Shown: positions 49,386 through 61,689 of the stretch, piece by piece
Layout of the letters: the number at the start of each line of letters is the position of its first letter
Numbering within the stretch: the first letter of the stretch is position 1
Origin: Limnoperna fortunei
Taxonomy: Eukaryota > Mollusca > Bivalvia > Mytilida > Modiolidae
DNA: 64,000 bases
Direction: 5' to 3'
NCBI GenBank assembly: GCA_944474755.1
Contig: OX104119.1
Span: 992,001 to 1,056,000 of the forward strand
Notes under the pieces: generated by a model
What the model was told of the DNA's origin: nothing
What the model saw: only the letters and a program-made list of their open reading frames with translations
Databases searched by the model: none
Made by a program: the position numbers and the translations under genes

Positions 49386-49439
49386 CTTAAATAAATACAT
49401 AACAGAAATAGAGCATTTAGTGGTAGATTAAAAGCTACC

Positions 49440-50450
49440 AAGCCACGTTGCATTGTTTTTAATATTTATGAACACATTTTACTGAATTACAAAATAGCTT
49501 ATAGAAAGAAAATTTTTACCTTGACCTTGGACCTATAAAAATAATTTCAAATTGGAACAACTAAAAAACTATAAATGGGATTATGCTGAAAATTCAACTT
49601 CATCTTCATTTGTATTTAACAGCTGTACAAAGTATTACTAAAATCTTTTTTCCCGTAATCTTTTGTAACAATCCAATTTAGAAACCGTCAACTGTTGACC
49701 AAAACTTAGAGTGTACCATGAGACATTTTATGGGGAATTGAACTCCTATAAGAAGTTGTCTAACACATATGCACCAATAAATTTGAATATAAAATATATT
49801 CTCTTGCTCTTACAGTTTTCAAGATATTGGGGAAAAATGAGAAAAATTGACAATTTTGACTTTTTAGTGGAAATAAATCCTCTAAGGAATTGTCACACAT
49901 CTTCATCTCAATTAGAAATCGTGTAGAGCATTTGTTGCTGCGGAAGGAGGCTCACTTCAGATTTCCTGTACCTGTTATATTTGTGAATTATAAGCCAAAA
50001 TTGGGCATTTAATGGGACATTAAATGATTCGTGGAAACGTTTCATCGTTTTTAATATTCATGAACACATTTGACTGAATTACATCAGCATACAGTTTTCA
50101 TGATATTCAGGAGAAATCCGTCAGACAGATATGGCCAGATTTAGTTAAACAACAAGAAGTAGGTAAGCGACAGACCCGAAATCGAATCCCAATGCTGATG
50201 CTGCATACCAAATTTCAAGAGAATGTGATTAGTAGTTGCTGAGTTACGAAAAAATGTTCCCCGCCAGCACGCCCCCCGCCTGACATTCCCCATACTATAA
50301 CCCGGATTTTTCACTCTGCGAAATCCGGCCAAAAAATGGCCCAGTCGTTTCAGTGGAGAAGATTTTGAAAAAGTTTACGATGGACGACAGACGACAAAAA
50401 CAGATGCCAAGTGATGACAAAAGCTCACAGTGAAAGCTTCGTACACATTT
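49440..50450. repeat. Mixed dispersed repeats in the Roc-COR intron
   Basis: 49440-49700 resembles the 35330 family. 49710-50120 resembles the interior of the GCTCACCTGA family. 50140-50300 has GTAGTTGCTGAGTTACG as in the 62980 repeat. It ends near 50430 with GATGACAAAAGCTCACAG. No gene. Confidence 0.55.
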
Positions 50451-51372
50451 GTGATGATCTACTATTGAACAAAATTTATTAAACCATGTTATAGACTTTA
50501 ATTTATGGCACAAAAAACTGATTATTTTGTCCAAATTCGAAACAAAAAGGACAATAACTCCTTTAAAGAATCATCTAACAATTTTTGGCTAAGGAATATT
50601 TTGTGGGCCTTATTACTTTGCTGATCATTTGTGCAATTTTCAGTTTCAATCTAGCTGTTATGGCATTTAAGTTAAAGGGCAAAAACTACAAATTTCATCA
50701 AAAATTTTTATTAAACAGAAATAACTCCTAGAAAAGAGACATCTGACAATTTAAGGCAAATAAAGTGAATTTTAGAACTTGTATTGCTGATCATTTTTGC
50801 AATTTACAGTTTCACTCTAGCTCTTATAGGTTTAAGGTTACAGGACAAAAATGGAAAATTTCAGAAGAAATCATTATTAAGGAAAATAACTCATATAAGG
50901 AAACATCTGATAATTTAAGACAAAAAAACTGAATTAGGACTTGAATTGCTGATCATTTCTGCAATTTACAGTTCACTATAGTTGTTATAGTTTTTAAGTT
51001 ACAGGCCAAAAGCAGAAAATTTCATAAAAATATTGTCATTCAAGGGCAATACCACCTTTAATGATTTATCACATAATCTCAGACTAATTAAAAGTGAATT
51101 GTAGAACTTTTATTGCTGATCATTTTTGCAATTTACATTTTCACCCTAGCTGTTACAGTTATAGGTTACAGGACAAAAATGAAAAATAATAAAAAATTGT
51201 CATTAAAGGACAATAACTCATATAAGGAGTCATCTGACAATATCAGACTATTTAAGTGAAATGTAGGGCTTGTATTGCTGATCATTGTTACGGTTTACAG
51301 TTTCACTCTAGCTGTTACAGTTTGTATGTTATAGGACAAAAACAACAAATTTTATAAAATTACAGACCAACT
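50451..51372 (+). repeat. 'GGGCAATAAC' tandem repeat family, third locus
   Basis: Five or so units of about 170 bp with TTGCTGATCATTTTTGCAAT, TTACAGTTTCACTCTAGCT and ATCTGACAAT. It has no terminal GACGAC block; it ends abruptly near 51372. Confidence 0.65.
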
Positions 51373-52733
51373 GTTCAGTTGAACATTTGAGGGTCTTCCC
51401 ACCTTTAATTTAAAATGATGTTAATCTTCAAACCGGAGGCCCCAGAGGGTTGAAAATCTATTAAATCATAATATACCCGTATTTGCCTCCCCACTTTTGT
51501 GCTGAGGTGTGTTCGATTGAGTGAGCTTAAATTCTCCAGTTATTTTCCATTTAAATGTTCAAAGTAAAGGCTTTAAAATAAATTGGCGGCAACAGCTACA
51601 ACCCCCCCTTTTCCGGCTTGTTTGTTTGTTAGCTTTATATGTGTAACAGGAGGCCTATCTGCATTTGGTGACCTTTTGAAAAATTACTTTTTTTAAATGT
51701 CACAGAAAACTGTTGCACTCCTGACAATTTTGGCATGTTTTGGGATAACTTATTTGTTTTCTAAAATTTCTTTCAAGATTTTTTGCAGACATGTTCTCCA
51801 CAACTAGACATACATTTGCAACTATTTAGAAATAATATATCTATTAATTTGACAAAATTGGGGAACCATAACCTGTTGGGGTCATTTTTTTAAACAGTCC
51901 ATATATTCATTTTGTTCTTTCACAAATATCCAATTGAAAATGTTAAGATATATTAAATTTGTTCCCAGCAATATAACAAAATTACCTCAGTACTTTTTAA
52001 AGAAGGAATTTCCTTCTTTTAATTTTTTTTAGCCTGGGGTGTCAGGAGTGCAACAAAATCAGGCTAAACATAGTATTTGTTCTACAATCTATCATTTTCA
52101 AATGGTTTAACTTTATCCTATCCAGGGATAACTTGTAATTACAATTTAATAATTTTGTTGCCATATGCAAAAATACAAACTACCTTTGACTTACATTGTT
52201 CATAAAATAGCAGAAAGTTATATGAAGCGTAACATTGTTAAACTGAATTAAAATGTATAAAAGTTAAAGTTGTTTAAAATTTTCGAATTTTGATCAATAA
52301 AATATTATAAAAACTGTATTTTTTACTTTTTCATTGATTTCTTTTTTGATTTATTAACTTCAACGTATACACACTTGAAAATTGTGAACAAAAACTTACT
52401 ATGTTCATGTTTAAATTTGACTAGTTTCACATCTTGGGGTCATTTGTTTTTACACAGCCCATTTACTAAATGTTATACCATTTTGAAAAAACAAGCCCGA
52501 TGATTGGCTTTTTATGAAGCTACTAATGAAATCCTCCCTGATTGTGATTAAGCAGATTCTCTCTCTTCATTGTTCTTTGATTTTGGATGCAAAAAGTTTA
52601 TTGGTTTGCTGTTTCCCCACCGACATTTCTAATAGTTGGTAAGTAGGTAGGCAATATTTTTGCTGTCAGATTGAAATGTAGGTTATATAATACACAAAAT
52701 ACTTAACACCGAGGAAACTGTCAAACTAGAGGC
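51373..52733. other. Intron sequence, no gene or clear repeat seen
   Basis: AT-rich. GTCAGGAGTGCAAC at 52029 and the inverse GTTGCACTCCTGAC at 51712 form an inverted pair about 300 bp apart (roughly 51700-52045), a possible foldback. Nothing else is supported. Confidence 0.45.
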
Positions 52734-52778
52734 TCATATAAGAGCCAGTATCTTTATCCTTAATTTTCTTGCAAATTT

Positions 52779-53523
52779 CATACATGTGATATTTCTCTCA
52801 GCCCAATGTGTGAGACTGGACTCAATTTTGTGTGAGATTTGATGATTTTGTGTGAGATATTTAGTCGACACTGATTTTGCATTATTATTAGCGTTTTCAT
52901 TCTTTGATTTTGTTTGTTGTTTTGTTGTTTCATCTTATTGTTTAACCAAGTGTATGATTCTTCTCTGTTGTTCTTGGTGGAGCCTGTATTGGATATGTTT
53001 GTCATCTCTTGGACTGTACCTGACACTCATGAAATGAATAAAAGTTGAAGTATTTCTTCAAGTTTTAGCTCTTTGAAAGTTGTAAATCTGGAATTTTGTA
53101 ATATTTGTTATATAAAAATTATAGCCAGCATTATGTACATGAATGTTCCCATTTAGCTGACCTTACAAATCTATCATGAGTTAATAGTAGAAATTGTTGT
53201 ACAAAATAAACATTAACATTTTTTTTTCTTTGAACTAATTCTTAATTCATTAATTAAAAATATTATTTTGTGTTTGAATTAATTCTTAATTAATTAATTA
53301 ACTTGTATTTACCCCTAAAAACATAGTCACTTAATTTCCAAATTAATTTTGACCATATTCCTTAATTTAGTAACACCCAAAATAATCAATAGTGTAATTT
53401 CGATTATCTCAGGATTTATCTACCGGTCAATGAAAAATCTACTGTAAACAAAGATGGCGGCTTACGAAAAATAGCAAGAATTGCGTGAGTTTTTGTCTCA
53501 CGCCGTGAGATATCACATGTATG
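52779..53523. mobile_element. 745-bp TIR element with 8-bp target duplication (hAT- or Merlin-like size)
   Basis: Ends CATACATGTGATAT (52779) and, inverted, ATATCACATGTATG (ending 53523). GCAAATTT flanks both ends (52771-52778 and 53524-53531). The host on both sides is one GCTCACCTGA-family repeat, whose sequence becomes continuous if the element is removed. No transposase. Plus and minus frames of 61 and 82 codons inside are unlikely to be genes. An 8-bp duplication is typical of hAT and Merlin superfamilies; the ends do not decide. Confidence 0.85.
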
Positions 53524-53900
53524 GCAAATTTGGATATTAAATGCTAAAGAGTTTATGTTAAGATGTTGTTTCTATGAATGTTGCCATGATGAATTTCCAA
53601 TCAGCACCAATTTGTATGACAGGTTATGAGGAACTTTCATGTTTCCTCATAGGTTACTATGTAGAATGATGTTCCATGGTGGCAGCTATCTTGTATACAT
53701 ATTTGGAATCAAAACAGAAAACTCAAAATTAGTAGAGGACCATCTGAGGTACATTTCTACAATATCACAATTCCTTCAGCCAAGCGGTTTGAGGAAAAGA
53801 ATTTTGAAATTTCAGCTAATCAGAATGCATTTGCAGCTCTGGCAGCCATGTTAAATTTCCTATCAACTCGAACAACCAAAATAATAAGATGAGACATATC
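53524..53900 (+). repeat. Continuation of the interrupted GCTCACCTGA-family repeat
   Basis: GGATATTAAATGCTAAAGAG, GATGTTGTTTCTATGAATGT and GGCAGCCATGTTAAATTTCC match 27690-28000. The left end of this repeat is at about 52734 (TAGAGGCTCATATAAGAGCC). Confidence 0.7.
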
Positions 53901-54899
53901 CTGGAAATAAACAAATGGCACATCAGGGCTGGCGTTGGAGGGCGACTCAGGCGAAAAAGTCACCTTATCCTGGCCCCACTTTTTCCTCGATCATCTTAAA
54001 AAGCAACGAGAAGTCGTCCTTTCATTTTGTAGAATCGCCTGATGTCGCCTTTCAAATTTTATTCCCATGTTGTAAAATCTTCATTTTTTGATACCGCAAC
54101 GTGTTTATTATGTTTATGCGCCACAGTCAACTGGTACCCTTGTTACTTTTTTTGGTATATAAAGGTTTAAAATACGACCGGAAACCAGTTCAGAGAAAAG
54201 AACTTGTGAACGTTTTTACGGAGTGGATATGAATTTGGTGCCGGAGATTGCAAATATACAATGCTGACAGTGTTGAAATACAATCTGATTAAAATCAGCT
54301 GTTATGTTGTGTTGAAATGAGAATTGCAATTATAGAAATTAGTAAAAAATAGTGTTTTGGCATTTACTTTTAACACATTTAAGTTAAATATGTTTAAATA
54401 CTTTTAAAAGATGTGTCACAATGATGTAATTTTCTACTTCTAGTTCTAATAGTACTTCATTATAATTCAATCAAAGTGTAAACCAATGACAAAAAAACAT
54501 TTTTTTAATGAACAGTTGTTTTATTGTTATGTTTAATACATGCATTTATGAAAATGTGTGCTAATAGTTAATCAAATCTTTGATACCTTATCCTCAATTA
54601 AATAAACTGCTAAAAACATGTAAAAATAAAAAATTTCAAATGCCAAATTAACACAAAAAAACCTAACAAAATAGGACACTTTCGCGACATATAATGCAAC
54701 TTCTCCCTGTTCTATCCTCACTTCTCCATGTCAGCCCCCCAAAAGAGAAGTGACTTCTCCCTATTATTTTGACCCAGTGTGATCCCTGCACATACTCCAT
54801 TAAAAAGGGCATAAAAACATTTGAAAATTAAAGTTTGTTTTTGCACACAAAAATGATGTCTCCCCCTGTTCATCATGTGGATTTTCAGCAGAAATCTTA

Positions 54900-55480
54900 T
54901 TCCCATAACTCCCACAACATTGCTAGATACCAAATTCCTTAAATTTTGATGCCGTAGTTTAAGGGGAGTTGAGCAGAAACCATGATTTGTAAGGATTTCT
55001 GGACAAAATTCCAGTTCAAAACACCATAACTCCCACAAAATTTTGAGGTTAAAAATTTCCCTGTAATATGCACAACAATATATGGTGTACTTGCTTGATT
55101 CCAAATTGCGCAAAATTTGGTTCAGAAGGAGTTGAGCAGAAACCATGATTTTTGAGGAATTTTTGGAAATTTCTATTTTCTATTAACTCCCACAAAATTG
55201 TAAGGATCAGAATTTCCTGGTAATATGCACAACTACATATGGTGTACTTGCTATGTACCAAGTTTCCCAAAATTTTGTTCAGTAGTTTCAGATAAGTTGA
55301 CTGAAAACTACGATGAGGATTTTGTTGGAAAATTCCAAGTTCAAAGGGTCATTTCCTGGTAATGTGCACAACTATATATGGTGTACTTGTTACATATCAA
55401 GTCTAATAAAATATTTGAGTAGTTTCAGAAGAGTTGAGCAAAATGACGGACAGCACAAAGTGGGGGGGGGGAAACATAAT
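54900..55480 (+). repeat. Tandem diverged repeat, ~145-bp units
   Basis: TATATGGTGTACTTG and neighbours recur at about 55080, 55232 and 55371, with AACTCCCACAAAATT and GAGTTGAGCAGAAACCATGA between. It closes at a poly-G run near 55461. The 142-codon minus frame at 54718-55146 is produced by these repeats. Confidence 0.7.
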
Positions 55481-56301
55481 CAGTTAAATATGCAAAATCT
55501 TTTCAAGTTTTATTGGTATATGTAATACAGTTTTAATCAGAAAGTGGAAGTTTGAGAATATCTAAAGATCCAGGTATCCAAGTATTTTCTGTGAACCATT
55601 GGTCGACTTGAGGGTGATTGTAAAAAATAATACTGGTGAGTGGCAAATATGGAATTATTGCTATCATGACATTTTCAGTATGAGCATGTTACAAATGCAA
55701 AGGTGATTGTATATAACTGATATTAACACAATCAACAACCTAGTCTGAAAGATATTCCTCACTTAATGAATTATTTTTTGTTTCCAATGATTTAAACAAA
55801 AATTCGAAGTGACCAAAAAAGCGTTTTTAGCTAGTCTGTTGGAAAAAGCAAACCAACAACTTTTTAAGGCTTGCCTTGTTTGTTATCTGCAATTCATATT
55901 TGAAACATTTTTTTCTAAAATATTACCAATGTATCATAAATTATATGGAATTTTTATAGGGCTTATACCTGTCAAAGTTTGTGGAAAATAACATAGACTT
56001 ATGAACCGAATTTGATTTATCAGTGTATTTTTACCAGAATTTCAGAAAAATTGTCAATTCGACTTATGGGTTAAATCGACCACATATCCGAAATATATGG
56101 TACATAATTATAAGAGTATGTATATACTTCATCATGTGAGTCTACATTAATTTGTGTTAATATATCAATAATATTTAGCCAGCAGATCAATGTTGTTCTA
56201 TTAGTGTGGGAAGAAATAGACTATCAACAGTTTCAGTGTAAATACTAACACAATAACCTCGGATATGCTGGAAACAGATAACATGTAAAGTTTATATATA
56301 C

Positions 56302-56426
56302 ATCCTCTTTACACTTGTCAATACCAGTACACACAACAATAACGGGAGGATTGAGATGCTCTCCAGTAGAATCCTTTGTATTCTTACTATAAGAATGGAT
56401 ACTATTAAACCAGAAATTAACGTAAT
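56302..56426 (-). CDS. Roc GTPase domain exon, G4 region
   Basis: A small exon of 125 nt, between acceptor CTCCTTTTCAG and donor GAT|GTATAT. Its first two bases complete the Asp codon split by the preceding exon. The translation begins YVNFWFNSIHSYSKNTKDST and continues into EHLNPPVIVVCTGIDKCKED. In Roc domains this place reads xYIxFWLxxIHSY...NPPVILVGTHxDK, so this is the helix, beta-strand and G4 loop. The G4 motif reads TGID where THKD or NKxD is usual, so the guanine-specificity Lys is absent; many animal ROCO proteins vary here. It ends in phase 0, matching the COR exon at 49385. It has no Met and is easy to miss with ORF finders. Intron spans are about 6.0 kb upstream and 6.9 kb downstream. 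Confidence 0.85.
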
Positions 56427-58135
56427 CTGAAAAGGAGAAATTAAAAAATTTTTAACTGCAGTTCATCAGTCCAGACATCAAATCTAGAAAATTGCATGTC
56501 CCCAATACTAACGTTAAACATAATTTATAGTGTTATTTTAATGTTATCTTATGTCAGACAAGATGGATTGATGGATAGGCCAAATTTTGCTGCCATAGTA
56601 ATCTGATTCTAGTTTCATGTTTTGTTTTGTCAGATTAACACGAGAATTTATTCCCATTGACTGCTTATGACGGAATAAAAAAAACTCTAACTTTAATCTT
56701 TTTAGTTAAAACATGAGGCACATCTCTTTAACATGATCTTAGAATGAAGCAGTGCCAAATAGCTTGACACAATCTGTATTAAAATTACCATTTTGTCTTT
56801 CAAGTTATTGTTTGTTGCTGCCATGACATGATTTAACTTGGTAATTTACCATATATGGATAGCTATGAGCATACTATTTCCCAACCATGTTGCATGCAGG
56901 AAAATTAAGACATCTTTAGTAACAAATCCCAGCTGCTACACTTATTTGTTGCTTCTGTTTAATATCACTTCATAAATCATGTTCAAAATAGAGTTCCCAC
57001 AAGGATTTTCATATAAATTTTTAGGAAATTTCGAATGACTTATTTCCATGGTTTTTTTTAAATATTTTCAGGGTTATTTTAAATGGCGCAACATTGTCAG
57101 TTTCAAAGACCAAAATGCAATATTGTTTCAAAATACTGTTCATGAAAATGTTCAAATGACTTCTCAAGTCCAAATAGATGACAATGGCCTCTTAATTATT
57201 TCCGTATTGAGGAAACTATTAACATTTTTTGCTCTGACTGGGGCACCAAGTTTCGTTGAGTAATGAGAGACCCCTCAAAACGAGCGAAATAATTTCAGTT
57301 ATATAAATATCACATTAAATTTTCGGTGTGTCATGTCAGATAAAATTTTTTGCAAATTTAGAAACCCGAATGGGTAACTCTAGGAAACTCACAAACACCC
57401 ATGAAATAGTCCAGAAATGGGCTTTGCACAATTTGCTGAAAAATAACCAATACATTTAACAAATTATATAAATAAATTTATTTATCAATTCTGTATGAAA
57501 CTGCTTTATAAATACAGCTCTAATATCTAAATTCCATTGAATAATAAATCCACTGTCCATGCTACAGCTCAGCACAGCCAAATATCAAAATAAGAACTAA
57601 TTTCCTCTCCCTCAGCATGCTCAGTCAAAGGTCATTTACAGAGCCGTTGTCAGATGTATTTCTATTCAAACCTTAGTTGCAAATTATCTTGCACTTTTAA
57701 AGGTTACAATGGGGCAGCCAAACTGTTATGTAAAAGGGTATGATAAAAACTGAATCCAGGTCACTTTTCAATGTAAATCCCCGACTTTTCAAGACCTTTA
57801 ACAGGAAATATCCTGTCTTTTTAAAAGTTTTTAAAGTTGTGTGTCATTTTTTCCTGTGTACAATTAAAATGAACTCCATAGTGAATCTTTACTCATTTGT
57901 ATACCACAGTAAGAATTCATAAGAAGTCATAAGTGTTGTCCTAAGTAATTTAAGCGATTTTGATTGGTTCAAAATAACACTTAGGACATATCGTAGACTA
58001 ACAATTTTTATGTGACAATAACCACAGGCTTTTACAGGAATTGAATTGCAGCTTTATTGCCAATGTAATATGGAACAAGTTTTTAGCTGAATAGCTGTTA
58101 TGCCTAGCGGTACACTAAACTAGAGTAAAAAAAAA

Positions 58136-59399
58136 CCTGTGAGCAATGCTCACCATTGATACCCCCCGCTTCCCAATTACTTTGAAAATTCAGGTGTTCT
58201 TAATAATGAAATTGAAACTTTATCTAGTTAAACGTGAAGGCGAAGTTGCAGATAAAACATGTAACCCTCCCCAATCCCCCAAAGAATGGCATCCCCTATG
58301 TCAATGAAAAAGTCCATGTTTTTCTAAGGGAAACCTCCAATAATATTCTGATCAAAATGTTTAATATCCAGTGCACAATGGCAATATGTGACCAAGATTC
58401 TGTGTAAGTTTCAACAAATTCCATTAAGTGGTGTAAGAGGAGTTGCAAATAAAAGATGGGTATCCCCTTATGTCCATGACCAAGTCCATTCTTTTCTATG
58501 GTAAACCCCAAATATCATTCCGATCAAAATAATAAATATCTCCTGCACAATGGCACTATGTGACATGGATTCTGTGTAAGTTTCATCAAATTCCATTCAG
58601 TGGTGCAGGAGGAGTTGCACATAAGAGATGGGTATCCCCTTATGTCAATGACAGTCCATGTTTGTCTATGGGAAACCCCAAATATCATTCCGATCAAAAT
58701 GTTAAATATCTCCTGCACAATGGCACCATGTGACATGGATTCTGTGTAAGTTTCAACAAATTTCATTCAGTGGTGTAGGAATGAGTTGCACATAACAGAT
58801 GGGTATCCCTTATATCCATGACAAAGTCCATGTATTTCTATGGGAAACCCCAAATATCATTCCAATCAATATGTTTGATATCTAGTGCACAATGGCAATA
58901 TGTGACAACATTCTGTGTAAGTTTCATCAAATTCCATTTAGTGGTGTTGGAGGAGTCGCACAAAAGAAATGGGTATCCCTTTATGTCAATGACAGTCCAT
59001 GTTTTTCTATGGGAAACCCCAAATATCATTCCGATCAAAATAATAAATATCTCCTGCACAATGGCACTATGTGACAAGGATTCTGTGTAAGTTTCATTAA
59101 ATTCCATTCAGTGGTGTAGGAGGAGTTGCACATAAGAGATAGGGACCCCCTTAGGTCAATGACAAAGTCCATGTTTTTCTATGGGAAACCCCAAATATCA
59201 TTCCGATCAAAATGTTAAATATCTCCTGCACAATGGCACTATGTGACAAAGATTCTGTGTAAGTTTCATCAAATTCCATTCAGTGGTGTAGGAGAAGTTG
59301 CAAATAAGAGAAAGTGTAACGGACGGACAGACAGACGGACGGACGGACGGACACCATGAACACTATATACCCCCGCTTTTCAAGTGGGAGGTATAAAAA
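58136..59399 (+). repeat. Tandem repeat element, ~6 units of ~170 bp, GGAC-rich end
   Basis: Begins CCTGTGAGCAATGCTCACCA. Units start near 58305, 58482, 58645, 58825, 58995 and 59166 with GTCCATGTTTTTCTATGGGA, AATATCATTCCGATCAAAAT and GATTCTGTGTAAGTTTCATC. It ends with (GGAC)n at 59330-59352 and a small inverted piece CCCCGCTTTTCAAGTGGGAG, then GTATAAAAA. The four frames called here on both strands are shadows of the repeat. Confidence 0.85.
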
Positions 59400-59439
59400 T
59401 TTCATTTAACACCAATTACACAATTAAAACATTGGCCAG

Positions 59440-59575
59440 CTGGCCATCAACTATTGGCCAACTATCAATAAACTGTTGACCCTCAAGTGTTGGCTAACTG
59501 TTCCTCAACTCCTGGCTATCAACTATTGACCACCTGTGGCTAACTGCCCTCAACCATTGTAAAACCTAATAGTAA
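59440..59575. repeat. Short degenerate tandem stretch (TGGCCAACTATCAA-like)
   Basis: Recurring (T)GGC(C/T)AAC(T) and CTCAACT/ATCAACTATTG words at irregular 12-25 base spacing. No fixed unit. Confidence 0.5.
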
Positions 59576-59739
59576 GATGCTGTTCAACTTCTTTGCATAA
59601 AGTTGAGCAAATTCATAGTTAAGGGATATCCCATTTGCATGGCAAAAACCTACGTAGCGGACAACTGTCCCTCAACAGTTTATTCAACTGAATGCCATTA
59701 TTTCTGTATGGGGCTGTCATATACCAGTAATTTGCATCA

Positions 59740-60255
59740 AATACATGTATATATATATATATCTCCCTATAAATATAAGTGATGACATCAGCTTCTAAAA
59801 GATTCAAATCTTAAATAAAATTATTTCTTTCTGTAATATTCAAGGGCTTCAGTGATCGAGTGGTGAAGATAGTTAGTAATCTACTATTGATCATATCCCA
59901 TTCAGCACTTGTTTGAATCTTACTGCTGCCAGGATGTAATCAACTCAATCTTGATTGGCAATAATTAAAACTACAACCTGGTTTCCTGCTCCAATAAATA
60001 TGCTGGACACCCCAATATAGTAGAAAATTGATGAAAGTGGCATTAAACACTATTCAAACTCAGGGATCAGTACAAATCGATTTACATGCGCTTTCGAATA
60101 GAGTCCCGCATAAACTACAACAAAATTGACCTAGCGCATGTTAATTGATCTGTACAGGTCCCTGTGATTCAAACAAACAAAAAAATATATTAGGAATGCA
60201 TGTAAACTAGTTTCAATTTTAAACAAAGTGTTAATTGCTTATTCTATACTAAACA
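59740..60255 (+). repeat. Local duplication B, copy 2 (uninterrupted)
   Basis: Same order as 41237-42735 but without the 0.92-kb transposon. It contains a decayed SINE (59843-60058) and a hairpin MITE (60062-60170). Confidence 0.85.
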
Positions 60256-60725
60256 CCCAATGCTTTTCTTTTATATTCAATATTGCAATATTGTACCTTT
60301 CTATTACAAAATTCCAATAAAAAAATTCCCACTGTACATATTCCATACTATGCCCCTGCTGTCTTCATGTGCCTGTCTTTTGCTACTGAATCAGACACTT
60401 TTTGTATTCTGCAAGGGTCTCCATGGTAAACGACACCACCTCAATATTATCTACCTTCATTCCAAAAATCAAAAGCCTAACTCAAAAGATTAAAAAGTTA
60501 CAGCCGGACACGAATTTGTCCTTCAGAAAGCAATAATGTGACCTTAAGGTCAAAGTTTAAGGTCAAAGGTAATCAACCACAGTATGGGACATCACCTTGA
60601 TATTATTTACCCACATCCCAAATATCAAAAGCCTACCTCAAAAGATTATAAAGTTATAGCCCTGGCACGATTAATTTTGGATGTAGGGATGGACAGACTA
60701 ACTGATCACTATAGTGGCAGGCCCT

Positions 60726-60822
60726 AATTATATCTTTCACTTGTTCCCCCCTTTTTCCTATGGTGGCTGCGTGTACAACACAGGGACCGTAGCAAAAAGG
60801 AGGATCAAGTGAAGATTTAATT
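60726..60822. mobile_element. Hairpin MITE
   Basis: Inverted arms: AATTATATCTTTCACTTGTT on the left and, inverted, AATTAAATCTTCACTTGATC; inner arms CCCTTTTTCCTATGGT / ACCGTAGCAAAAAGG. Confidence 0.75.
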
Positions 60823-61294
60823 CTAGATAGATTTACTTCCCTTCTAATTTAGGTCAAAATTTATCTTGGAAATTGCCTTAATGAACTTAAATTATCATTC
60901 ACTACTTTGAATGTACCATCCAAGTACCACTGCCTTGGAGTCCCAATTACATATTTTGGCTTTGATTAATTCCTTGTGCTTACTGTTTTCTTTAAAACTT
61001 TTGATCTACAGCAATTATAATCTTACTTTTTGTAACATTTGATGTTAAATTCAGCTTGTATGCAGAGTAAATCATACAAAGCAAAGCCTACAGTTGCTAA
61101 GCAAACAATTTTTAAATAATAAAAGAGTAATTACCTCTTTTGTGCACTGATCAAAACATGTAATTATCATTTAATTAATTAAAAACAATATTTTGTTTTT
61201 TTTAATTATTCAATAAATTTTAATGTGGTTTTTATCAATTTCCAATTAAAAACAATTAAAAAAAAATGAAATATAGTAATATATACTAATATAG

Positions 61295-61356
61295 GGGAAG
61301 AATCGACCAGGGACAGAACAACCTGCTACCTTAACCACTCAGCCACCAAGGCCCCT
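61295..61356 (-). mobile_element. SINE head fragment
   Basis: ACCTTAACCACTCAGCCACC followed by AAGGCCCC is the reverse complement of the tRNA-like SINE head. Only about 60 bp survive. Confidence 0.75.
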
Positions 61357-61689
61357 CCATATGAATAATGAGTAATCTTAAACATGACAAAAAAGGGTGA
61401 CACTGTCAATTGATATCAAGGTTGTATATGGCTTATTAAACATGCAACTACTTTGTGACATCAAAGTGCCTACCCTGCTACATTATGAATTATGGGACTA
61501 AATTTAAACCCTAACCAAAAATAAAAATAAAAAGAAAGAAAAATCTAGATGAAAAAGATGACCCCGCAGCTGAGAATTAAAGGTGATATTTGTTTTTTAG
61601 AAAGTAAAGTGTGTCCGTAAGACACAAAAGATGCCCCTGCCTGACCAGCGACTTGAGTAGTGTGTTGCAACAGGCAACCCTTACCTCAG

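Noticed and set aside
53924..54788. Possible TIR element with CAGGG ends (CAGGGCTGGCG ... GATCCCTG)
   Set aside because: Only 5-6 terminal bases pair and the flanking CACAT words do not form a clean duplication. The signal is too weak to call.
54718..55146. 142-codon minus-strand frame
   Set aside because: It is one of the longest frames outside the ROCO exons, but it overlaps ~145-bp tandem repeat units. The same peptide pieces (KYTIYCCAYYREIF, NHGFCSTPL) recur in neighbouring units, and no family is recognisable.
58296..59107. Five overlapping frames on both strands around 58.3-59.1 kb
   Set aside because: They lie wholly in the ~170-bp tandem repeat element and repeat the same words in each unit.
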